From assembly GCA_964647625.1 (NCBI GenBank), contig CAZYHZ010000014.1, forward strand, positions 1 through 64,000: a DNA stretch of 64,000 nucleotides, in the 5' to 3' direction. The notes beneath the pieces are model-generated. The model searched no databases. It saw only the letters and a list, made by a program, of their open reading frames with translations, and was not told the DNA's origin. Below are positions 1-8,107 of this stretch, in pieces. The DNA is from DASRJG01 sp964647625 (GTDB lineage Bacteria; Acidobacteriota; Polarisedimenticolia; Polarisedimenticolales; DASRJG01). The translations under genes and the position numbers were made by a program. Each line of letters opens with the position of its first letter. Position 1 is the first letter of the stretch.

Positions 1-232
1 CGCCCGCGGTGGAGCCTGGCGGCGCGGGCACGGCGCCCGCCGGGGATCCTCCGGAGGGGCTGCCGCTCGGGGTTCCCGATCGAGCCGGTGCCGGCACGGG
101 TGCCGGCGGCCGAGAGGGATGCGCCGGGGTCACCGGCCCCGGGGACGGCGTCTCTTGTTGCTTGTGGAGAGCGCACCCCGACGCGAGTGTCAACGCCGTG
201 AGCAGCGAAACGATGGCCGGCTTGGATCTCAT
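1..232 (-). CDS. Proline-rich lipoprotein, partial (C-terminus outside window)
   Basis: The reading frame starts at ATG 232 and runs off the left edge, so only about 77 residues are visible. The N-terminus is a typical lipoprotein signal: MRSKP, a hydrophobic stretch, then the lipobox LASGC. After the Cys comes a low-complexity Pro/Ala/Ser/Gly linker, which usually tethers a periplasmic or surface domain that is not visible here. Its ATG overlaps the stop of the upstream lipoprotein gene as ATGA (229-232), so the two are probably translationally coupled. The function of the missing domain is unknown. Confidence 0.7.
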   Translation of the reverse strand, partial: MRSKPAIVSLLTALTLASGCALHKQQETPSPGPVTPAHPSRPPAPVPAPARSGTPSGSPSGGSPAGAVPAPPGSTAG

Positions 233-792
233 TGATAGGCCAGGGTGAGCCCGCTGTGAAACGTGATCGGCGCCGACGCCGACGTGGCCTCGGCGTTGTC
301 GAATGCGAGCGGTGTCGGCGTAAACGTCGTCCCGGCGACGCGCTGGAACGTCAGGCTCAGCACGGTCGGCTGACCCGGGCCGACCGCCACGGGAGCGGAC
401 CCGCCCGGCTCCTGGATCGACACGACCAGCCGTCCGTCGAGCCCGTTGTCGAGCGCCACGCCGATGAGCGCGCCGGGAAACAGCGGGCTCGTGTAGCTCG
501 CCGACGGGATGAACTGAAGCTTCAAACCATCGTAGGTGATGTCGAAGTTGAGACCACGCAGCGTCGTCGCGCCCGAGGCAGGGCCGCCCATCGTCACATC
601 CACGCGCTCGGACGTCGATGCCGTGAGGTCGCACCGGATGGTGACGACGTTGGCCGAGGCGTTTCCCGAATCCGTGCAGGACAGCGTCGCCATCGACGGA
701 TTGTTGTTCCCGTTGCTGCTGCCGCCCGAGCAGCCGACCGCGGCGACGAGCGACGCAACGAATGAGGCGACCACGAAGCCCGAAGCCTTCAT
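229..792 (-). CDS. Lipoprotein with cohesin-like beta domain
   Basis: This 187-aa protein begins with a lipoprotein signal peptide (MKASGFVVASF, lipobox AAVGC at about residue 21) and a Gly/Ser/Asn linker. The rest looks all-beta. The segment LRGLNFDITYDGLKLQFIP resembles the first strands of cohesin-type domains, which bind dockerins or serve as surface scaffolds. No catalytic motif is visible. It is coupled by ATGA overlap to the truncated lipoprotein at the window edge, so the pair probably act together at the envelope. The cohesin assignment rests on pattern only. Confidence 0.7.
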   Translation of the reverse strand: MKASGFVVASFVASLVAAVGCSGGSSNGNNNPSMATLSCTDSGNASANVVTIRCDLTASTSERVDVTMGGPASGATTLRGLNFDITYDGLKLQFIPSASYTSPLFPGALIGVALDNGLDGRLVVSIQEPGGSAPVAVGPGQPTVLSLTFQRVAGTTFTPTPLAFDNAEATSASAPITFHSGLTLAYQ

Positions 793-813
793 GCCCGGGA
801 ATGGTACAACGAC

Positions 814-2004
814 CTATCCTTTCGGCTCGGCGCGAGGCGGCGTGTTGAGGAAGTGCCGCTCGATCAGCTCGAAAAACAGCCGTGAAATCAGCACCGAGGC
901 CACGATGTCGAGCACGGCCGCCGCCCATCCGGGAAGGGTGCCTGCGGGGACGACGCGCAGCATCACGGCGAGCGCGACGGGGTGCATCAGATAGAGCGAG
1001 TACGAAAAATCCCCCAGCCATTCGAGGGGACGCAGATGCCGGCGGAACGATCCGAGCGCCAACGACATGAGAACGAGCGCGCAGAGCGCCGGCGCCGCCC
1101 AGAAGCGAGCGTGCGCCCCGGCAACGACGGGGTCGACGTACGCGATCGCGAGGGAAAGCGCGCCCCAGAACCACACCGAGCCGGGAAAGACCATCCACCG
1201 GAGCGGCGCGCCCGCGCGCCCCCGCGCGTAGACGTCCGCGAGCGCGACCCCCATCCCCCACTGCCACCACGACACGAGGAACAGGTTCTGGATCACGAAC
1301 CGGGCGTCCCCCGGCGGCCGCAGGAAACCGAGCGCGTAGACGGCGAGCCCGATGGCGACGAGGACCGGCACGAGCCCGGCTCCCGCGCGGGCGCGGACCC
1401 ATCTCAGGACCGGGTACGTCGCGTAGAAGTGGACCTCGACGGCGATCGACCAGAACACCGCGTTGATGCTGTAGAAAACCGCGGCGCTGATCCACGTGTG
1501 AACCATGAACACGTGCGCGAGCAGCGTCGAGATCGTCGGCCGCGTGATGATCTCCGTGGGCACGAGATACGCCGCGATCACCGCGAACCCGATCGAGGCG
1601 TAGTGGGTCGGAAGCAATCGCCGCGCGCGCCGCCGGTAGAACTCGCGCCACCCGATGAAGGGCGCGCCCTCGATCTCCCGTCTCGCTTGCGGAAGGTGGA
1701 TGACGAACCCGCTCAGCACGAAGAAGAGCGTCACCCCCCAGGATCCCATCCAGAAGAAGACGGGATAGAGCGGATTCTCATCCGGAAGGTAGACCGCGTG
1801 GCGGACGATCGGAAGCCGTTGGAGCACCGCGTGGTGGATGACGACGGCGAGCGCCGCGATCCCGCGCAGCGCGTCGAGCGACGGGATCCGGCGCTGCGGC
1901 TCCCAGCGGAGCGCTCTCGGTTCGACGCCGGAAGCCAACGCGATCGACTCCTCTCGGTGGCCGGTAAGCATGCCATGATGGCGATCTCGAATGGCACTTT
2001 CCAC
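814..2004 (-). CDS. Acyltransferase 3 family (OafA/YrhL-like) membrane O-acyltransferase
   Basis: A 396-aa multi-pass membrane protein. The family signature SLDALRGIAALAVVIHH lies near residue 41 and includes the His pair thought to be catalytic; about ten hydrophobic segments follow. Members transfer acyl groups, often acetyl, from the cytoplasm onto surface polysaccharide or lipid sugars. The divergent neighbour is a GT39-type glycosyltransferase, which fits a role in decorating envelope glycans. The start is uncertain: ATG 2004 overlaps the divergent gene by 14 bp, and an in-frame ATG at 1971 removes the overlap and keeps the whole domain. Confidence 0.88.
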   Translation of the reverse strand: MESAIRDRHHGMLTGHREESIALASGVEPRALRWEPQRRIPSLDALRGIAALAVVIHHAVLQRLPIVRHAVYLPDENPLYPVFFWMGSWGVTLFFVLSGFVIHLPQARREIEGAPFIGWREFYRRRARRLLPTHYASIGFAVIAAYLVPTEIITRPTISTLLAHVFMVHTWISAAVFYSINAVFWSIAVEVHFYATYPVLRWVRARAGAGLVPVLVAIGLAVYALGFLRPPGDARFVIQNLFLVSWWQWGMGVALADVYARGRAGAPLRWMVFPGSVWFWGALSLAIAYVDPVVAGAHARFWAAPALCALVLMSLALGSFRRHLRPLEWLGDFSYSLYLMHPVALAVMLRVVPAGTLPGWAAAVLDIVASVLISRLFFELIERHFLNTPPRAEPKG

Positions 2005-3778
2005 GTCGAGCGATTCGACTCCGGCCCCCCCGTCGCAGAAGACACGGGGGTGGCTCCTCGCCCTGCTGATCGTCTTTTCTCTCTCCGGCGTCTTCGATCA
2101 CTCGCTCTGGACCCCGAACGACGCGCGCGAGGGAGCGATGATCGCCGAGATGTTCCGGTCGGGCCGCTTCGCGGCCCTGTTCTTGAACGGCGAGCCGTTT
2201 CTCGAGAAGCCGCCGCTGCTTCACTGGACCGGGCTGCTCTTCTGCGCGGTCTCGGGGCGCGTGAACCCGGGGATCGTCAGGCTTCCGGCAGTGCTCTTCG
2301 GGCTCGCGACCGCGTTGATCGTCTGGGTGTGGGGACGACGCGCCGGGTCCGAGCGCGCGGGGATCGCGGCGGCGTTCCTGTGCGCGACCAACCTGACCTA
2401 CTACGAGTACTCGCGCATCGTGCTGACCGACATCAGCTTGACGTTCATGGTGACGGCGGCGCTGTTCGCGTTCTGGTCGGCATACGCCGCCCGCTCTCGC
2501 CGGGGGCTTCGATTCGCCCTGTTCCTCGTGCTGGCGGTGCTGTCCTTTTACGCGAAGGGCTTGGCGGGCCCCGTGTTCATCATGGGCTCGGCCGTGCTCT
2601 TCCTGATCGTGTCGGCGCGCCTGACGCTCGCGGCGGCGCTCACTGCGGCGTTCGTCCCCTTGCTGTTTCTCGCGATCACACCGTGGGCGCTCGCTCTCTT
2701 CCACTCCGGAGGGTCGGAGTACCTGATTCGCGCCTTCATCGACAACCAGCTCGGGCGTTTCCTGAAGCTCCCGCCGGGCGCGCCGATCACCGCGATGCCC
2801 CTCGTCGGCCGGTACCTGGGATTCATGGCCGGGCGTCCGATTCCGCTCGATCCGTATTTCGTCCACAAGCAGCCGATCTATCACTATCTCGTCAAGCTCC
2901 CCGTCCGGCTCCTCCCGTGGACCCTCCTCGTCGTGCCGGCGCTCTGGGGATGGTGGAAGCGCGGATCTCCGATGCGCGGCACGTCGGCAACCTTGCTGCG
3001 CTGCACGCTCGCGACCCTCTTGATCGTCCTGCACGCGTCGTCGTCGAAGGCCGGCAGCTATGCGCTCCCGGCGTTTCCCGCCCTGTTTCTGATGGTCGGG
3101 CTCTGGTTCGAGTCGGAGTGGTCGGCATCGGGGCTCGACCGCGCGGTGCTTCAGACCACGTCGTGGCTCGTCCGGGCGATCGGGATCGCCGTGCCCGCCG
3201 TCTACCTGGTCGGTTTCGCGAGCCCGCCCGGTTTTCTCGCGCGCATCGGGGTTCACACGGGGATCGGCGATCCGTGCGACATCGTGCACCTTCCCGGCGA
3301 GCGGGCCGCGTGGTTCGGGGCTTTGCTCTGCCTCGCTGCGCTGGCCGTGTCCATCTGGTCGATCCGCGCCGTTTCCCCCCGCTCGTTGATCGGCGTCGCG
3401 GCGACCTTGGCCCTCGTCACGATGATCACGGAGACGGCGATCATGCCGGCGTTCGATCGGCAGCGGTCGTACGCCACGCTGGCGCTGACCGTGAGGGACG
3501 AGCTGCAGCACGGCCGGCCGATCGCGCTGGCCACCGAAAACGTCCAGTTCGTCGCGCTGTTCGGCTTTTACGCGGAGCGAACCCTGCCGCTCGTGACGCC
3601 GGTCCCGGGCGCCCGGGAGTTCCTCGACGCCGCGCCGAACGCAGCGGTCATCGTGGAGTCGACCGATCTTCCTGCGGTCACCCCGACGCTCTCGGGCCTC
3701 GATTATCGCGTGATCATGGCGCGCGAGGGCGACGGCGCGAACTCGCGGAGGTTCAGCCTCGTCGCACGAAACCCCTAG
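1991..3778 (+). CDS. GT39/ArnT-like integral membrane glycosyltransferase
   Basis: A 595-aa polytopic protein of the PMT/ArnT class, which uses polyprenyl-phosphate sugars on the periplasmic face. The first loop after TM1 contains WTPNDAREGAMIAEM, the acidic motif typical of GT-C enzymes, followed by FLEKPPLLHW, which is characteristic of ArnT-like proteins. At least ten further hydrophobic segments and a short soluble C-terminal domain follow. The acceptor (lipid A, protein or glycan) cannot be deduced. It is divergent from the acyltransferase gene and convergent with the large secreted protein across an inverted-repeat element. Confidence 0.88.
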   Translation: MALSTSSDSTPAPPSQKTRGWLLALLIVFSLSGVFDHSLWTPNDAREGAMIAEMFRSGRFAALFLNGEPFLEKPPLLHWTGLLFCAVSGRVNPGIVRLPAVLFGLATALIVWVWGRRAGSERAGIAAAFLCATNLTYYEYSRIVLTDISLTFMVTAALFAFWSAYAARSRRGLRFALFLVLAVLSFYAKGLAGPVFIMGSAVLFLIVSARLTLAAALTAAFVPLLFLAITPWALALFHSGGSEYLIRAFIDNQLGRFLKLPPGAPITAMPLVGRYLGFMAGRPIPLDPYFVHKQPIYHYLVKLPVRLLPWTLLVVPALWGWWKRGSPMRGTSATLLRCTLATLLIVLHASSSKAGSYALPAFPALFLMVGLWFESEWSASGLDRAVLQTTSWLVRAIGIAVPAVYLVGFASPPGFLARIGVHTGIGDPCDIVHLPGERAAWFGALLCLAALAVSIWSIRAVSPRSLIGVAATLALVTMITETAIMPAFDRQRSYATLALTVRDELQHGRPIALATENVQFVALFGFYAERTLPLVTPVPGAREFLDAAPNAAVIVESTDLPAVTPTLSGLDYRVIMAREGDGANSRRFSLVARNP

Positions 3779-3780
3779 CG

Positions 3781-3926
3781 GTGCAACGGAAGTCTTGTTA
3801 CGCCGCTTTTGCACTTCTCTCTCCAGCTTCAAGGCCCCAAGACGCGACGCGCGGCAGCACTTGTGCCCATCGCCTTGAAGCTGTCGAGTAGAAGTGCAAA
3901 AGCGGCGTAACAACACTTCCGCTACA
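3781..3926. repeat. Imperfect ~55-bp inverted repeat (MITE/REP-like) between convergent genes
   Basis: The left arm, about 3781-3835, and right arm, about 3872-3926, are inverted copies sharing GTTACGCCGCTTTTGCAC and, further in, AGCTTCAAGGC, separated by about 36 bases. The element fills nearly the whole gap between convergent genes. It could be a miniature mobile element, or a bidirectional terminator formed by a long hairpin. No ORF lies inside it. Confidence 0.75.
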
Positions 3927-3943
3927 CGACTAGCGGCGAATGA

Positions 3944-6900
3944 TCAGGGGCATCCCGCCGCAGGCGCACGCGGCGCGCCGCCGGAATTCGATCCGTAGGT
4001 TCCCGAGCCGCACGCGCTCTGCGCGCGAACCAGATAATAGAACCCGTCGCCCGGCGAGGTCGCGCGGCCATCGGAGACGCTCGTCACGGAGACGTCGTTG
4101 AACACGCAGGTCGCCGTCGCGGTGCCGGCCGCGGCGAGGTCCGAGATCGGGGCGGAGACGACGTCGTAGAGCACCGAGCCACCCGGCGAGTTCCAGCTCA
4201 ACGTCGTGTTGGCGTGGCCGGCGAGGGCGAGACCCACGATCTCGGGCGGAGCCGCAACCGTCGGACCCGCGTGGCAGGCTCCGCCGGAGCACGCGTCACC
4301 GGAGGTGCATGAGGCGCCCGAGTTGCACGGCGTCGCGTCCGCGACTCCGGCGCACGTGTCGGGCACGCAGGCGTTGGGGACGGAGAGGTTCGTGACACTG
4401 ATGTCGTCGAGGTAGAACCCGGCGAACTCGGCGCCGGGATCCGACGCGAACCGCCAGCGGAACTGGATCGTATCCCCCGGGTTGAGCCCTGAGATCGGGT
4501 GGCAGCGATGCGCGTAATTCGTGACCGAGCTCGTCGCCCAGCTGTTGCAGTCGGTGCCTGACGCCAACGGTCCGGTGAAAGCGCTCTGGGCGACCGTGTA
4601 CCCGCACGCGTTGACCGGCGGATCCTGCGTGCAGCTCATCGTCTCCCACCCGGTGGTGTCGTCGGTCGCGGCGCATCCTTGACCCGTGTCGTTCGAGGGG
4701 GGCGGCACGCCGGTGAACGGTCCGCCGTTGACCGAGTAGTCGACCACGATGCCGTCCCAGTGATATTCGATCTGGTGACGCTCCCAGTACTGGAGATCGA
4801 CGGTCGAGGCCGCCGCTTTCAAGGGCGGCGTCTGCATCTCGGCGCACGTGTCGGGCGTGTAGGTGTCGGCCGCGGTGGGCCCCGCGTTGCGGTACGCGTA
4901 GGCGCCGCCCGGCGTGTGGTTCGCTCCCGGATCGTTCGAGGTCTTGACGTAGCGCCAGGTCGGCTGGTCGGGATTCGTGGTGTCGCCGGTCCCCGGAACG
5001 TCGAGCCGCATGAACGCCGTCCCGTCGCCGGCGCCGTCCGTCCACGTGCCGGGCGAGGCCTGCGTGCCCACCCCGTAGGCAGTCCCGGCGACGATGACGG
5101 AATTACCGTCTTCGTTGCCGCCGCCGCATTCGCCGCCGTTCCCGGAGCTGCTGTCTTCGGCGCGGATGACGTAGTAATAGGTCACGCCGCCCTGCACGTT
5201 GTTGGTGTCGACGTACGACGAGGGACCGGGCACGCATGTCGCGATGCGGTTGGCCGCGGACGGGACGAAATCGGGGACCGTACCGCGGAAGATGTTGTAC
5301 TTGACTGCGGGGGTCAGCGGGCAGCTCGACGTGGCCGCCGTCCAGGACAGCGTCACGCCGCAGTTCGACTGATTGGCGCTGGTGCCGACCGATCCGCCCG
5401 CAAACGAAGGCTTGAGGTTGCACGTGCCCGTCGTCGAGGCGCTGGCGCAGGCGCTCTTCGTCAATCCCTGGCACCGGCCGCCGGCATCGGTCGCCGATAC
5501 GACGCGATACGAGTACGTGAGTCCGCCCTGGACGCTGGTGTCGACGAAGTGCGTCGACGTCCCGGCGACGGAGGCCAGCGGACGGTAGGTGCCTTCGCTC
5601 CCGCAGGCCCCGTCGGCGCGCTCGATCGCGTAAGAGCCCGGCGTCGGGATCGTCCCCGTCCAGTTGACCGTGATCTGGTTGTCGGCCGTCCCGGAGACCG
5701 ATCCGATCGTCGGCGCCGTCGGCGGGCGGGTCAGGCAGCCCGTCGCCTGGCACTGTCCGGCGCCCGAGCCGTTGGGCCACGTCGTCGAGGCAATCTGGGT
5801 CGACCAGCTGCCGGCGGAGAGGAAGTACTGGTTGACGTACCAGAACGTGCAATCGTCGATCGGATCGACCGCCATGCACGTGTAGTCGCCCCAGCGGCTG
5901 TTCGTGTTGTTCGCCGTGCCGGTGACGAGGGTCGCCTCGGGGACGGTCATCGTTCCCGGCGCGTCGTTCTTCGCACGGCCGGTGTAGCGGATGCTCTGGT
6001 TGTCGGTTCCGTTCGTGAGCCCCGTGGCGCTGTAGCCGACGACCATGTTCTCGGCGGAGTCCATCGCAATCGACGGCATCCACCGGCTCCGTCCGCCGGG
6101 TGCGTCCGCGATCGTCCCCTGTTGATAGACGCACGGATAGGTCGAGCACGTCGCGTTGGGCGTCCCGGAGAGGCGGATGTCGTACCAGCGCACGCCGGAG
6201 ACGAGCCCGGAGACGGACGGGTCCACGGAGTGGCTGACGACGATCGACTCGTGGTCGATGAAGTTGCGATAGGCCGCGCGGAACATCAGCCGGTCGGCCA
6301 GCGATCCGACGACCGTCGTCGTCCCGGGCTGCGGAATGCAGGATCCGCCTCCGCACGCCGAGGTGTAGGCCGCGACGGGAATCTTGGCCTGGCGCGTCTT
6401 GACGGTGTTCGCCGGCGTGGCGAAATCGACCCTCATCCGGTAGACGACCATCCCGGTGCTGTGAAGCGAGAGGAAGACGCCGGGCGCACCGGTCGGCGGC
6501 GGAGCGAAGCCGTCGAGATCGGCCGGCATGTGGCCGCCTTCGCTGGGGTCGAAGATCACCTGCCAGGTCGCGGACGCGTCACCCGCGAGCATCTTCGTGC
6601 GGTCCATCGCGGCGAAGATCGCGGCGACGTAGCCGCCGGCCGTGCTCTGGAATCCGTGAGCCATCATGTAGTAGGCGTCCGACCACACACCGAAGTGCGG
6701 GTAGTCGCCGAACACCCCGTTGGGCACGGTGAAGGCCCAGCGCGCGTAGGTTCCCGCGGCGTTCGCGGAGGTCGAGACGGCGACGCACTGGAAGTACGAC
6801 CCCGAGCTCGCCGTGGTCGTGAACTGCGAGATCAGCCAGCGGCTCGCCACCTTGTCGAATACGACGATCGGGTCGCCGCTGTTCTGCGCCTGGCAGGCAC

Positions 6901-7561
6901 CCCCGAACCCGTTCCAGAGCGTGTTGATGTTCGAGGGACCGAGCATCGACGTCGCCACGTGCGTCGAGCGATTCAGCGACCAGACCTGATAGCGCGTGTT
7001 GACGGTCTCGACGTACTGGTTGTTGCCGGCGGCGCCGTTCGAATCGGACGGCGTGCCGCCCAAGATTGGGACACCCAGGAAGTTGAATCCGGTCACCGGC
7101 GCGAGCGGCGCCGGGCCGCCGCCTGCCGCAAGAGACTCGACCGGCGCGACGACGGGCTGCACGACCGGATCCGGGGTTTGCGACCGGAAGCTTCGCCAGG
7201 CGGGAAGCTGAGGGTTCTCGGGGCTTTCTTCCGTCTCGCCCGGCTGCTTCACGGCGGACTGCGCCATCTCCGACAGCGGCGCCGAGATGTCGAAATGCGA
7301 GGCCGCGATCGAGTAGACCGTCTCGCCCCTCTCGTTCAGGAACGTCTTGATCGTGTCGAGCTTGGTCCCGCCGTAATAGACGTCGTTCGGATCGACGACC
7401 TTGGGCCCGCCCCCGGGAAGCGACGGCTTTGCGGCGTTTTTCGACTTCCTCCGGACTGCCTTTGCGCTGGGATCCGGGTCGCCGGCCATCGTCGGCCGGA
7501 TCGCAATGAGGCCAATACAAAGGGCCGCGCAGACCCCGAGCAGACCTCTCGTGTGGCGCAT
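3944..7561 (-). CDS. Giant secreted protein with fibronectin-like domains and Cys-Pro C-terminal module
   Basis: A 1205-aa exported protein: a signal peptide over residues 1-27 (cleavage after RPTMA), a charged linker, and a large N-terminal domain of about 450 residues with repeated Trp/Tyr-rich strands (propeller-like, for example SRWLISQFTT). Two fibronectin type III-like domains follow at about 615-820, then a jelly-roll-like region with DLQYWERHQIEYHWDG at about 830-1080 and a short Cys-rich segment. The last 95 or so residues form the module seen in four other proteins here (FYYLVRAQSACGSGTYG, ending in CP). It is probably an adhesin or extracellular enzyme; no catalytic motif was recognised. 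Confidence 0.85.
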   Translation of the reverse strand: MRHTRGLLGVCAALCIGLIAIRPTMAGDPDPSAKAVRRKSKNAAKPSLPGGGPKVVDPNDVYYGGTKLDTIKTFLNERGETVYSIAASHFDISAPLSEMAQSAVKQPGETEESPENPQLPAWRSFRSQTPDPVVQPVVAPVESLAAGGGPAPLAPVTGFNFLGVPILGGTPSDSNGAAGNNQYVETVNTRYQVWSLNRSTHVATSMLGPSNINTLWNGFGGACQAQNSGDPIVVFDKVASRWLISQFTTTASSGSYFQCVAVSTSANAAGTYARWAFTVPNGVFGDYPHFGVWSDAYYMMAHGFQSTAGGYVAAIFAAMDRTKMLAGDASATWQVIFDPSEGGHMPADLDGFAPPPTGAPGVFLSLHSTGMVVYRMRVDFATPANTVKTRQAKIPVAAYTSACGGGSCIPQPGTTTVVGSLADRLMFRAAYRNFIDHESIVVSHSVDPSVSGLVSGVRWYDIRLSGTPNATCSTYPCVYQQGTIADAPGGRSRWMPSIAMDSAENMVVGYSATGLTNGTDNQSIRYTGRAKNDAPGTMTVPEATLVTGTANNTNSRWGDYTCMAVDPIDDCTFWYVNQYFLSAGSWSTQIASTTWPNGSGAGQCQATGCLTRPPTAPTIGSVSGTADNQITVNWTGTIPTPGSYAIERADGACGSEGTYRPLASVAGTSTHFVDTSVQGGLTYSYRVVSATDAGGRCQGLTKSACASASTTGTCNLKPSFAGGSVGTSANQSNCGVTLSWTAATSSCPLTPAVKYNIFRGTVPDFVPSAANRIATCVPGPSSYVDTNNVQGGVTYYYVIRAEDSSSGNGGECGGGNEDGNSVIVAGTAYGVGTQASPGTWTDGAGDGTAFMRLDVPGTGDTTNPDQPTWRYVKTSNDPGANHTPGGAYAYRNAGPTAADTYTPDTCAEMQTPPLKAAASTVDLQYWERHQIEYHWDGIVVDYSVNGGPFTGVPPPSNDTGQGCAATDDTTGWETMSCTQDPPVNACGYTVAQSAFTGPLASGTDCNSWATSSVTNYAHRCHPISGLNPGDTIQFRWRFASDPGAEFAGFYLDDISVTNLSVPNACVPDTCAGVADATPCNSGASCTSGDACSGGACHAGPTVAAPPEIVGLALAGHANTTLSWNSPGGSVLYDVVSAPISDLAAAGTATATCVFNDVSVTSVSDGRATSPGDGFYYLVRAQSACGSGTYGSNSGGAPRAPAAGCP

Positions 7562-7594
7562 AGGTATTGAATGAATACGGCGAGGCGCAAGAAA

Positions 7595-8107
7595 TTACAA
7601 CCCGGAGTCGTCCGGTCCGGAATTCCCGGGCAGTTCCCGCGTCATTTCGGCCATGGTGGACCGGAAACCGAGGGCTGCGAAGAATTCCCGCGCCCGCTCG
7701 TTCCGCCAGGCCGCCATGAGGACGACCCGCGGCGCGCCCAGGAGCGCGAAACGCCGGAACGCCTCTTCCATGAGGTGCGTTGCGACGCCCCGGCGGCGCG
7801 CCGAGGCGTCCACGTAGACGTCGTGGATCTTCGCGCACGCATCGCGCAGGTCGCTCCAGTTGCGGTCCTCGAGCGAACCCAGGAGATACCCGACGATTCG
7901 ATGATCGTCGCCCTCGTCTTCGGCGACGAGCAGGACGACGCTGTCTCGATCGACCTGGCTCGCGAGGAACCGCTGGTAGCCCGGCTCGATCGGCTCCACG
8001 AGCATGAAGCGGAGCGGATCGTAGTCGTGGTGCTCGCGCACCAGCGCGGCGGCGAGCTTCGACGCGGGCGCCGCGTCCGCGACGCGCGCGGGCCTGACGA
8101 TCACCAC
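7595..8107 (-). CDS. GNAT family N-acetyltransferase
   Basis: A 170-aa single-domain GNAT protein. The acetyl-CoA pyrophosphate-binding motif A is visible as DVYVDASARRRGVATHLM (an R/Q-x-x-G-x-A type loop), followed by AREFFAALGF, the conserved C-terminal strand-helix of the fold. The substrate is unknown. GTG 8107 is used as start, overlapping the end of the M13 peptidase gene by 7 bp, so it is likely co-transcribed and translationally coupled; GTG 8104 is an alternative. Confidence 0.9.
   Translation of the reverse strand: MVIVRPARVADAAPASKLAAALVREHHDYDPLRFMLVEPIEPGYQRFLASQVDRDSVVLLVAEDEGDDHRIVGYLLGSLEDRNWSDLRDACAKIHDVYVDASARRRGVATHLMEEAFRRFALLGAPRVVLMAAWRNERAREFFAALGFRSTMAEMTRELPGNSGPDDSGL

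Noticed and set aside
982..3891. Long plus-strand (969 aa) and minus-strand (712 aa) frames over the acyltransferase and glycosyltransferase genes
   Set aside because: Arg/Asp-rich low-information products, and they overlap recognised membrane enzymes in other frames.
4679..7570. A 963-aa plus-strand frame antisense to the secreted protein
   Set aside because: Composition is typical of an antisense shadow; no ribosome site or domain.
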